Origin: Sarcina sp. DSM 11001
GTDB taxonomy: Bacteria; Bacillota; Clostridia; Lachnospirales; Lachnospiraceae
DNA length: 64,000 nt
Reading direction: 5' to 3'
Assembly (NCBI RefSeq): GCF_900101015.1
Contig: NZ_FNFZ01000007.1
Coordinates: forward strand, 1 to 64,000
This document shows, one piece after another, positions 17,285 to 24,398 of the stretch. Position numbers and translations under genes: made by a program. The notes beneath the pieces are model-generated. The model did not search any database. It was given only the letters and a program-made list of their open reading frames with translations, and was not told where the DNA came from. Every line of letters begins with the position of its first letter. Position 1 is the first letter of the stretch.

Positions 17285-17399
17285 TATAAAAGGACAATGG
17301 ACAGAAAATGCAGTTTCTGATGCTGCCTGCTTCGTAACCATTGCAAGTGGATGCGTCATATAAAAGGACAATGGACAGAAAATGAAGATTCTGATACTG
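17285..17399. repeat. 74-bp-period duplication of the phosphodiesterase gene 5' end
   Basis: TATAAAAGGACAATGGACAG and the 21 bases after it occur at 17285-17325 and again at 17359-17399, with three mismatches in 41. The second copy holds the real start codon; the first leads into a 19-codon frame that ends at about 17361 just before it. This looks like a recent tandem duplication that left a decoy translation start. Confidence 0.85.
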
Positions 17400-17885
17400 A
17401 GTGATTCCCACGGACATCACGATCTCGTGCGCAGGGCGATCGGGCAGGAAGCACCGATCGACATGCTGATCCACGCAGGCGATGTAGAAGGAGATCTGGA
17501 CCAGATCTTGGGATCCGGCAGAGACTATGAAGTCTGTGCTGTCGCGGGAAATATGGACTGGCTGGACAAGCTGGAAGATGAACTCTGCTTTGCTGCGGGA
17601 GACCATCATGTCATTTATCTCTCGCACGGCCACCGTCTGGGGGTCCACGGAGGTACCCGGAGGCTGGTGGAGCGCGCAAAGGAATTGGGCGCGGATATTG
17701 CAGTATACGGACACACCCACATTCCCGATTACGGGACGGAGAACGGGATCACGGTGATCAATCCGGGCAGTGTCGCCAAGCCCCGCCAGGAGGGCTGGAA
17801 AAAGAGCTATGCCGTCCTGACGATCGGCGATGACGGAACTATGGATGTCAGGTTCAAGTACCTGCCCCGGCAGCCCTTTTTTTAG
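17382..17885 (+). CDS. YfcE-type metallophosphoesterase
   Basis: 167 residues, a full-length small calcineurin-like phosphodiesterase. Metal ligands are visible: D8 and H10 (LSDSHGH), D34 (HAGD), N57 (AGNMD), H82 (SHGH) and H111/H113 (GHTH). Family members act on phosphodiesters in vitro; the natural substrate is unknown. The start at 17382 is best by homology (MKILILSDSH) although its AAAGGA site is rather distant; the 5' end is duplicated upstream. A T-rich stretch follows the stop. Confidence 0.88.
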   Translation: MKILILSDSHGHHDLVRRAIGQEAPIDMLIHAGDVEGDLDQILGSGRDYEVCAVAGNMDWLDKLEDELCFAAGDHHVIYLSHGHRLGVHGGTRRLVERAKELGADIAVYGHTHIPDYGTENGITVINPGSVAKPRQEGWKKSYAVLTIGDDGTMDVRFKYLPRQPFF

Positions 17886-17992
17886 TATTCTTATTTAGTG
17901 TTTTTTTAGCTTTTTTCAGCATTTTTCAGCATCTGCTTTGACGCAGACGATGGCACAGCCAAACTGCAGTTTCCCTGCAGAAAGGAGACAGC

Positions 17993-18691
17993 ATGACGAT
18001 CATACTGGCGGCGAGCCTTATCCCACCCCTGTTCCTTTTGTGGAAGGTTTATGAGCACGATAAGATCGAAAAAGAACCCTTCGGCCTTTTGCTCACGATT
18101 TTTCTGTTCGGAATGGTCTCGACCCTTCCGGCAGGTCTTCTCGAGTCAGCCGGGATGCTTGTTTTAAACAGGATCATTCCCCAGAGCGGAAATACCCGCC
18201 TGTTTAATCTTATCTTTTACTTTATTGTGGTCGGAGGTGCTGAAGAGCTGGTCAAGTTTTTCGCAATGAAGATCCCCACCTGGAAAAATCCGGAATTCGA
18301 TTATGTGTTTGACGGCGTTATCTATGGCGTCACCGCCTCCCTGGGATTTGCCGCGCTGGAAAATGTACTGTATGTTCTGGATACCGGGCTCACTACAGCA
18401 GGGGTCCGCGCCTGGACTGCGATTCCCCTCCACTGTATAACGGGAATCTTTATGGGACATTATTACGGAGTAGCCAGAGCCGCGGACATGTGGGCTGACC
18501 GGCGCGCAAGCAAAAGTCTTCAGTTAAAGAGCCTTCTGATCCCGATGCTGATCCACGGAGCCTATGACTTTATCGCCACCGACGAGAGCGAGATCCTGAT
18601 CTTTGCCTTCCTGGTCTATATCGTTATCCTCGATATTTTTGCCCTGAGGGCTTTGAAACGCTATTCAGACCAGGACGTCCGCCTGTTCTGA
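17993..18691 (+). CDS. PrsW-family intramembrane glutamic-type protease
   Basis: 232 residues with about seven membrane segments. The family's four blocks are present: E84-E85-L-V-K (first glutamate motif), F-A-A-L-E123-N-V, H147 in AIPLHCITGIFMG, and H188 in IHGAYDF. PrsW proteases cut anti-sigma factors such as RsiW in response to cell-envelope stress. The start follows GAAAGGAGACAGC. No sigma/anti-sigma pair is in the window, so its target lies elsewhere. Confidence 0.88.
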   Translation: MTIILAASLIPPLFLLWKVYEHDKIEKEPFGLLLTIFLFGMVSTLPAGLLESAGMLVLNRIIPQSGNTRLFNLIFYFIVVGGAEELVKFFAMKIPTWKNPEFDYVFDGVIYGVTASLGFAALENVLYVLDTGLTTAGVRAWTAIPLHCITGIFMGHYYGVARAADMWADRRASKSLQLKSLLIPMLIHGAYDFIATDESEILIFAFLVYIVILDIFALRALKRYSDQDVRLF

Positions 18692-18726
18692 TCATAGGCC
18701 GGAATGGCTGTGATACCGGGATGACT

Positions 18727-18838
18727 ATATCTGCCGCAATGATTTGTCCGCCGCAGGATTATATCTGCCGTTATGATTTGTCTGCCGCAGGACAACATCT
18801 GCCGCAATGATTTGTCCGCCGCAGCAAATATATTTGCC
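18727..18838. repeat. About 33-bp tandem repeat, three copies
   Basis: ATCTGCCGCAATGATTTGTC and the following CGCCGCAGGA-type bases recur three times, with a final partial (ATTTGCCG). It lies between the PrsW gene and the tRNA promoter. Confidence 0.85.
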
Positions 18839-18897
18839 GTAACGATTATTCTGAAAATAGAATTTAAATTCTGAATATTATTCTTCGCATTTTCCGG

Positions 18898-18926
18898 TTG
18901 ACATTAAAGGGGATGTGAGGTATATT
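18898..18926 (+). promoter_or_regulatory. Promoter of the tRNA-Gly pair
   Basis: TTGACA (18898-18903), exactly 17 bp, TATATT (18921-18926), ending 32 bp before the first tRNA. This is the best-matching promoter in the neighbourhood. Confidence 0.8.
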
Positions 18927-18958
18927 ATCTATTGTCCGTTGCGAACACAGCGGGAAAT

Positions 18959-19031
18959 GCGATAGTAGTACAGTTGGTAGTACGCCACCTTGCCAAGGTG
19001 GAGGTCGCGAGTTCGAGCCTCGTCTATCGCT
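18959..19031 (+). tRNA. tRNA-Gly (anticodon GCC), copy 1
   Basis: A complete 73-nt cloverleaf: acceptor GCGATAG/CTATCGC, D arm GTAC/GTAC, anticodon stem CCACC/GGTGG with loop TTGCCAA (anticodon GCC), T arm GCGAG-TTCGAGC-CTCGT. CCA is not encoded. Confidence 0.97.
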
Positions 19032-19069
19032 CTCGGGAAGCGGATTTAGTCCCGGCAATTTCATTCTTT

Positions 19070-19142
19070 GCGATAGTAGTACAGTTGGTAGTACGCCACC
19101 TTGCCAAGGTGGAGGTCGCGAGTTCGAGCCTCGTCTATCGCT
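19070..19142 (+). tRNA. tRNA-Gly (anticodon GCC), copy 2
   Basis: Identical in all 73 positions to copy 1, 38 bp downstream, with the same missing CCA. Both are probably made from one transcript that ends at the hairpin just after this copy. Confidence 0.97.
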
Positions 19143-19151
19143 CTTTCTTAT

Positions 19152-19181
19152 GGCGGACACCTTCGGATGTCCGCCATTTTT
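19152..19181 (+). terminator. Intrinsic terminator of the tRNA-Gly operon
   Basis: GGCGGACACC-TTCG-GATGTCCGCC followed by ATTTTT, starting 10 bp after the second tRNA. Confidence 0.9.
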
Positions 19182-19182
19182 G

Positions 19183-19318
19183 TGTATCGACGCGCTCTTT
19201 TATAAACTTTGTATCGACGCGCTTTTTTGTAAATTTTGTATCGACACATTCTTTTGCAGACTTTGCATCGACACACTCTTTTTTGAACTTTGTATCCACA
19301 CACTCTTTTTCGGACTTT
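19183..19318. repeat. 27-bp tandem repeat, five copies
   Basis: TGTATCGACGCGCTCTTTT plus eight bases (aTAAACTT-like) repeats with an exact 27-bp period, drifting toward TGCATCGACACACTC. The period is divisible by three, so an open frame runs through it into the TraX gene, but that frame also runs through both tRNAs and is not a real N-terminus. Confidence 0.88.
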
Positions 19319-19354
19319 TATTCTTTTTCTTTTTTGTCCATGAGGTATTCCGAA

Positions 19355-20158
19355 ATGGAACTTCTTCTAAAACGCCTGGACCGGATGAGAATATACCTTC
19401 CTCCCATCAACGAAGGAAGGCTCAAAATGCTCGCCGTCTTCACCATGTTGATCGATCATGTGACCTACTCATTTCTGGAGAAGGCCTACGATGCCAACGG
19501 GCAGCTTCTGTCATTTTCCTTAGAGAACGGCAGAATGCTGGACCACATTGGAAGAATGATCGGACGTCAGGCCTTTCCCATTTTCTGCTTTTTCCTTGTG
19601 GTGGGTTTTCGAAAGACGCACAGCAGGGCCGGCTACCTTGCGCGGCTTCTGATCTTTTCAGCCCTGTCCCAGTTTCCTTTCCAGAAATGTATTTTTCCGG
19701 GCACGGATGTCTTCCATGCCAGTGTCATGGTCACTTTGACTCTGGGGATGCTGCTCATCTGGGTGATCGATTCAGCGGACAAGGCCTTTCTGCCCCATGA
19801 GGAAGACCGGTCCCGGGATAATCCTTTCGGGATCCTGATTTTCCTCGCGGTCTCAGCCGGAGCTGTCTTCGGCTTCTGCAGGCTGGCGGTCTTTCTGCAC
19901 AGTGACTACAGCTACGGCGGTGTCATCCTGATCCTGCTGATGTATCTGCTGAGGAAATACAGAATTCTTTCGTTGTTCATTTCATGGATGTGGCTGTCGT
20001 GGTATAATCGGTTTGAGATGTACGCCGCGCCTGCTTTTTTCCTCCTCGCCTGCTATAACGGGAAGCGGGGAAGGCAGAACAAGTATTTTTATTATGTTTT
20101 TTATCCGGCACATCTGCTGTTGATCTGGCTTGTGCGCAGACACTTTTTCGGAATGTAA
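19355..20158 (+). CDS. TraX-family membrane protein
   Basis: About 267 residues with eight or so hydrophobic segments. The N-terminal LKMLAVFTMLIDHVTY followed by IGRQAFPIFCFFLVVGF is typical of TraX, first known as the F-pilin acetylase; chromosomal clostridial members have unknown acyl-transfer roles. The start is placed at 19355 (GAGG nine bases upstream); ATG 19340 is also possible. It starts shortly after the 27-bp repeat, and no operon partner overlaps it. Confidence 0.82.
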   Translation: MELLLKRLDRMRIYLPPINEGRLKMLAVFTMLIDHVTYSFLEKAYDANGQLLSFSLENGRMLDHIGRMIGRQAFPIFCFFLVVGFRKTHSRAGYLARLLIFSALSQFPFQKCIFPGTDVFHASVMVTLTLGMLLIWVIDSADKAFLPHEEDRSRDNPFGILIFLAVSAGAVFGFCRLAVFLHSDYSYGGVILILLMYLLRKYRILSLFISWMWLSWYNRFEMYAAPAFFLLACYNGKRGRQNKYFYYVFYPAHLLLIWLVRRHFFGM

Positions 20159-20362
20159 AATGAACGGGATTCAGAATTAATCCTTCCGCAGCTTTTAGTG
20201 CTTTGCGAGTGTCCATTATTGCGGGTGCTTAAAATCATGCATGTCTACTCTTATGGACGCAGTATAGTCGTAATTGTACGCCGGCCTTGAAGCAGGAAAG
20301 TTCAGGCAGAGCGGAAGAACCATGGAATTACCGGGATATAGAAGCAGAATAAGGAGGAGACC

Positions 20363-21964
20363 ATGGAACTTCAGTTTATAGGAGCCGCCCACGAGGTTAC
20401 CGGGAGCTGTCATTTTCTTCAGGTGGGAAATAAAAAGATCCTGGTCGACTGTGGAATGCGGCAGGGAGCGTTGAAGTTTGAAAATGTATCCCTGCCTGTC
20501 GACGCATCAAAAATTGACTTTGTGATCCTGACCCATGCCCATATCGACCACTCAGGCCTGCTTCCAAAGCTCTGGAAAGAAGGCTTCCGCGGCCAGATCC
20601 TGGGCACCCAGGCCACTGTGAGCCTGTGCGATATCATGCTCCGTGACTCCGCCCATATCCAGACGATGGAGGCGGAGTGGCGCAAAAAGAAGGGGAAGAG
20701 AGGGGTGAATGAGGACAAGTTTGAACCTCTCTATACCATGGAGGATGCCCTGGGTGTGATCCGCCTGCTTTCCCCCTACAGCTATGACAAGATCTATACC
20801 ATCTGTGACGGTGTCCGCGTGAGATTTACCGACATCGGGCACCTCCTGGGATCGGCCAGTGTGGAGCTCTGGCTCACCGAGGGGCGCACGGAAAAAAAGA
20901 TCGTCTTTTCAGGAGACATAGGAAACAAGGACCAGCCCCTGCTCAAGGATCCCGCCCTCACGGAGGAAGCGGACTATGTCGTGATGGAGTCGACCTACGG
21001 CGACCGCCTGCATGACAAGGATGTGGGCTATCCCGTCGAGGAGCTGGCACAGATCCTGAAAGAGACTTTCGACCGGGGCGGGAATGTCGTGATCCCTTCC
21101 TTTGCTGTCGGCAGGACCCAGGTCATGCTCTTTTACCTGCGTCAGATCAAGCAGAACGATATGGTTCCGGAGTATAAGAACTTCCCGGTCTATGTGGACA
21201 GTCCGCTCGCCGTCGATGCTACGGAGATCTTTCTGGAAAATGAAGAGAGCTGTTTTGACGAGGAAGCTCTCGCCCTTATTCACCAGGGGATCAATCCCAT
21301 CACCTTCTCCGGCCTGAAGCTGACGATCTCGACCGATGAGTCCAAGGCGATCCTCGATGACTATGAGCCGAAGGTCATCATCAGTGCCTCCGGCATGTGC
21401 GACGCGGGCCGGATCAAGCACCACCTCAAGCACAACCTCTGGCGGCCTGAGTGCACGGTCCTGTTCGTGGGCTACCAGTCTGCGGGATCCCCCGGACGCC
21501 GCATCCTGGAAGGAGCCGAAGAGATCAAGATCTTTGGCGAGCCGGTGGCTGTCAGAGCGGAGATCAAGAGCATCAATACCCTTTCCGGCCATGCGGACAG
21601 GGAAGGCCTGCTCGAATGGATCACAGGATTTAAGGAGAAGCCGCGCCAGGTTTTCGTCGTCCACGGCGACGACGAGGTGGCGACCGGATTTGCCATGGAC
21701 CTCTCCGAGAAGGGATATTCCGCCATGGCGCCTTTCAGCGGAACCCGGTTCGACCTGGCGACGGGCAAGTTTATCGAGATCACAAAGGGAATCCCGATCA
21801 CAAAGACTGCAAAGGCCCGCATTGTTTCGGAATCCTACACGAAGCTCAAACTCACAACAAAGCGCCTGCAGGAGCTGGTCGACGCCAGTACCGGCCTTCC
21901 CAACAAGGATCTGGACAAATTTACCGCGGAGCTTGAGAAGCTTCTTTCAAAATACAAGGTGTGA
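20363..21964 (+). CDS. Beta-CASP metallo-beta-lactamase-fold ribonuclease-like protein
   Basis: 533 residues. The metal site LTHAHIDHSG gives H58, H60, D62 and H63; further His in LGSASVEL and downstream SGD segments complete the beta-lactamase fold. A beta-CASP insertion and the C-terminal RMMBL block (LSGHADREGL ... FVVHGDDEVA) are present, as in CPSF73-like/YsxB-type RNA-processing nucleases. The protein is longer than many bacterial members through a helical C-terminal tail. Ribosome binding site AAGGAGGAGACC. Substrate unknown; RNA processing is the family expectation. Confidence 0.88.
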   Translation: MELQFIGAAHEVTGSCHFLQVGNKKILVDCGMRQGALKFENVSLPVDASKIDFVILTHAHIDHSGLLPKLWKEGFRGQILGTQATVSLCDIMLRDSAHIQTMEAEWRKKKGKRGVNEDKFEPLYTMEDALGVIRLLSPYSYDKIYTICDGVRVRFTDIGHLLGSASVELWLTEGRTEKKIVFSGDIGNKDQPLLKDPALTEEADYVVMESTYGDRLHDKDVGYPVEELAQILKETFDRGGNVVIPSFAVGRTQVMLFYLRQIKQNDMVPEYKNFPVYVDSPLAVDATEIFLENEESCFDEEALALIHQGINPITFSGLKLTISTDESKAILDDYEPKVIISASGMCDAGRIKHHLKHNLWRPECTVLFVGYQSAGSPGRRILEGAEEIKIFGEPVAVRAEIKSINTLSGHADREGLLEWITGFKEKPRQVFVVHGDDEVATGFAMDLSEKGYSAMAPFSGTRFDLATGKFIEITKGIPITKTAKARIVSESYTKLKLTTKRLQELVDASTGLPNKDLDKFTAELEKLLSKYKV

Positions 21965-22068
21965 GCAGAATCTAAGATGTGAGCAGAATCTAAGATGTGA
22001 GCAGAACAGAAGGTTTGGGCAGAATACAGGAAATGGGCAGAATACAGGATATGAGCAAAGCGCAGGTT
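21961..22068. repeat. 18-bp tandem repeat, six copies, beginning at the stop codon
   Basis: GTGAGCAGAATCTAAGAT is exact twice, then GTGAGCAGAACAGAAGGT, TTGGGCAGAATACAGGAA, ATGGGCAGAATACAGGAT and ATGAGCAAAGCGCAGGTT. The first unit contains the stop codon of the nuclease gene and the array ends 26 bp before the folA start. Confidence 0.9.
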
Positions 22069-22094
22069 GCGGGGAAAACAGAGAGGACAGGCAT

Positions 22095-22598
22095 ATGAAT
22101 CTGATCGCGGCAGTTGACAGCAACTGGGCAATAGGAAACAAGGGGCAGCTTCTGGTGAGGATTCCCAATGATCACAAGATGTTCCGGGAGGAGACTCTGG
22201 ACAAGGTCGTCGTCTATGGAAGAAAGACCCTGGAGACCTTCCCGCATGCAAAACCGCTGGACAGAAGGACAAATATCATCCTGTCCGGAAACCGGGAGCT
22301 CAGGGTGCCTGGCGCACAGGTCGTCCACAGCATTGAGGAACTTCTGGAAGCGTGCGTTGCGTATCCTTCCAATGAGATCTATATCATCGGGGGCGCAAGT
22401 GTCTATGAGCAGATGCTCCCTTTTTGCGATACAGCGCATATCACAAAGGTGGACTATGCCTATGAGGCGGATGCTTTTTTCCCCAATCTGGATGAGGATC
22501 CGGACTGGGAGATCACGGCGGACAGCGATGAGCTGACTTATTTTGACCTGTCCTACCGCTTCGTAAAATACGAGAGAAAACACGTAGAGGGTATATAG
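22095..22598 (+). CDS. folA: Dihydrofolate reductase
   Basis: 167 residues, reducing dihydrofolate to tetrahydrofolate with NADPH. The fold markers are visible: NLIAAVDSNWAIGNKGQL (substrate loop), VVYGRKTLETFP, TNIILSGN and IYIIGGASVYEQ (NADPH binding, cis-Gly-Gly). The usual catalytic acid position after the L28-like helix is RIPNDHKMFREETL, an Asp-containing form. The ATG follows GAGAGGACAGGCAT. It lies downstream of an 18-bp array; thyA, its frequent partner, is not in view. Confidence 0.92.
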   Translation: MNLIAAVDSNWAIGNKGQLLVRIPNDHKMFREETLDKVVVYGRKTLETFPHAKPLDRRTNIILSGNRELRVPGAQVVHSIEELLEACVAYPSNEIYIIGGASVYEQMLPFCDTAHITKVDYAYEADAFFPNLDEDPDWEITADSDELTYFDLSYRFVKYERKHVEGI

Positions 22599-22652
22599 TA
22601 AAGGATATATAGCAGAGGATATATTGAAGAGGATATATAGAAGAGGATATTA
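22588..22652. repeat. 15-bp AT-rich tandem repeat
   Basis: GAGGATATATAGAA-like units occur about four times between folA and the lipoprotein gene, overlapping the folA stop; the last GAGGATATTAA supplies the ribosome binding site of the next gene. Confidence 0.8.
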
Positions 22653-22653
22653 A

Positions 22654-23379
22654 GTGGAGAAAACTGGAATAAAGACTTCTTTGAAGAGGACCGGGGCGCT
22701 TCTGTCCTGCCTTCTGTTGTGCATCCTGGTGCTGGCCGGCTGCGGCCGGTCCCTTGTGATCACGACGGGTTTCAGGCACGGCGAGGTTTTCCGTCTCGGA
22801 AAGGAAAAATGCAGGATCGCGGAAATGAAGGTCTACCTCCTGGATCTGCAGAAACAGAGCGAAGCTATGTACGGTGACGCCATCTGGGAGAGCGAGGCAA
22901 AGGAGGATCTGCAGCAGGCGGTCAAGGACCAGGCCCTGGCTCAGCTGACCCGGGTAAAGGCACTCAAAAGCATGGGAGTCAGCATGAATATCATGCTCAC
23001 CAATGAAGAGGAGGATCTCGCAGCAGCGGCACGGAACAAGTATTTTGCCGCCCTGTCCCAGGAGGAAAAGAAGTACATAGGACTGGATGAGAAAAAGATC
23101 CTCAAGGTATTCGAGGACTATGCTCTTGCGGAGAGAATGTGGAAGAGCTTCGGTGATTCCGCCCTTCAGGAATATGAAAAGTTTTTTGAAAAGACCCAGT
23201 GTGATCTCAACATCAAGTACTGGCAGAAGGTCAGCCTGAAAAAGATCGAAGGTGACCCTCAGGCGCCCGGTTTCATCGAGTGCTGTGAAGAGCAGTTTGC
23301 CAAGGACCGCGCTTTCCTCACTGAAGAGACTGAAGAAGACGGGGCGGAAGGCAGCACCGCAGCTGCCGCCGGGGAGTGA
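22654..23379 (+). CDS. Lipoprotein with SurA/PrsA-like helical chaperone domain
   Basis: 241 residues starting at GTG. Signal peptide LLSCLLLCILVLAG-C with a lipobox. The mature part is helical (EMKVYLLDLQKQSEAMYG...) and resembles the N-terminal chaperone domain of PrsA/SurA foldases, but no parvulin domain follows. It may hold exported proteins. The next gene starts only 9 bp after the stop, so the two are probably co-transcribed. Confidence 0.62.
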   Translation: MEKTGIKTSLKRTGALLSCLLLCILVLAGCGRSLVITTGFRHGEVFRLGKEKCRIAEMKVYLLDLQKQSEAMYGDAIWESEAKEDLQQAVKDQALAQLTRVKALKSMGVSMNIMLTNEEEDLAAAARNKYFAALSQEEKKYIGLDEKKILKVFEDYALAERMWKSFGDSALQEYEKFFEKTQCDLNIKYWQKVSLKKIEGDPQAPGFIECCEEQFAKDRAFLTEETEEDGAEGSTAAAAGE

Positions 23380-23388
23380 GAGACCAGA

Positions 23389-24168
23389 ATGGAATTTCGG
23401 ACCATTATAAAGACAGGAGCGATACTGGCCGGCACCGCCGGCCTGGTGCTCTTTCTTCTTCCTGTCTTTACCGGCAGGATCGTCAATATCGGAAATGTGA
23501 CAGGGCTCATCGTCAGTTCCTGTCTTCTTTTTTATGGCATATTTCAGACCAGACTGCACACTGCCGCCGCCGGGATCTCCCGGGCAGGGCTCCCTGTAAA
23601 GTGGGCGGCTGCGGCGGGAGGTCTTTTTCTGACCTGCGTCCTGATCACGGCTGCTGTCCTGACCGCCATGATGGTGCGTGAGACATTCAGGAAACCGCCG
23701 GAGGGAGCGGCAGTCATAGTCCTCGGGTGTCAGGTTAAGGGAGACAGGCCTTCCCGCATGCTCCTTACCAGAGTGGATGCTGCCGCCGGCTGGCTGGAAA
23801 AACATCCCGGCTGTCTGTGCATTGTAAGCGGCGGAAAAGGAGAGGATGAAGAGATTTCTGAAGCTGAATGCATGCGCCGCCTGCTGACAGAACGCGGTAT
23901 TGCCAAAGAGAGGATCCTTCTGGAGGACCGGTCTGTTTCGACCCAGGAAAACCTGCTCTTTTCCGCCCGGATCCTGAAAGAAAAAGGCCTGGCTCCCGGG
24001 GCGGCCATCGTGACCAGCGAATTCCATTCCTGCCGCGCGCACCTGATCGCCCGCAGTCTGGGCCTGGAGGACGGAGCCGTCCCTGCGGGGTCACCCTGGT
24101 GGCTGCTTCCCACCTTTTATGTACGTGAATTGTACGGCCTGCTCTTTCAGATCTTGACTGTACGGTAA
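23389..24168 (+). CDS. YdcF/DUF218-family membrane protein
   Basis: 259 residues. Three N-terminal membrane segments are followed by a DUF218 domain: AAVIVLGCQVKGDRPS, LCIVSGGKGEDEEISEAECM, ILLEDRSVSTQENLLFS and AIVTSEFHSCRA. The family is linked to wall or lipid metabolism (SanA/ElyC-like) but its reaction is not established. Start by context; the best Shine-Dalgarno is a GGGGAG inside the preceding gene end. Confidence 0.85.
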   Translation: MEFRTIIKTGAILAGTAGLVLFLLPVFTGRIVNIGNVTGLIVSSCLLFYGIFQTRLHTAAAGISRAGLPVKWAAAAGGLFLTCVLITAAVLTAMMVRETFRKPPEGAAVIVLGCQVKGDRPSRMLLTRVDAAAGWLEKHPGCLCIVSGGKGEDEEISEAECMRRLLTERGIAKERILLEDRSVSTQENLLFSARILKEKGLAPGAAIVTSEFHSCRAHLIARSLGLEDGAVPAGSPWWLLPTFYVRELYGLLFQILTVR

Positions 24169-24200
24169 GCAGGGGCTCTGCCTGCTGCCTGCCGGGATTG

Positions 24201-24227
24201 TTAGCACTCGCCAAAAATGAGTGCTAA
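24201..24227. promoter_or_regulatory. CIRCE element (HrcA operator)
   Basis: TTAGCACTC, a 9-base spacer, GAGTGCTAA: a perfect match to the consensus CIRCE inverted repeat bound by HrcA. It lies 172 bp before the htpG start and just upstream of the promoter at 24234-24262. Confidence 0.95.
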
Positions 24228-24233
24228 TTTTTA

Positions 24234-24262
24234 TTGACTTTTTTCCCTGACAAGACTACAAT
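24234..24262 (+). promoter_or_regulatory. htpG promoter
   Basis: TTGACT (24234-24239), 17 bp, TACAAT (24257-24262). The CIRCE ends six bases before the -35 box. The leader of about 130 nt contains GGAAA/TTTCC-rich partial hairpins (GAAACCGG..., CCAGGACCGGAAA). Confidence 0.75.
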
Positions 24263-24398
24263 CTTTTTTGTTTAGAAAACTGAAAAATTGCTTTCGAAAC
24301 CGGAAAATGGTTTCCAGGACCGGAAATGTTTTGCCTGGAAATTATCTTCCGGAATGAAAGAAAAGCATAAAGAGAATTGAACAAGGAGGAATTTTAAA

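Noticed and set aside
18932-19354. N-terminal extension of the TraX gene
   Set aside because: The extension would translate through both tRNA-Gly genes, their terminator and the 27-bp repeat.
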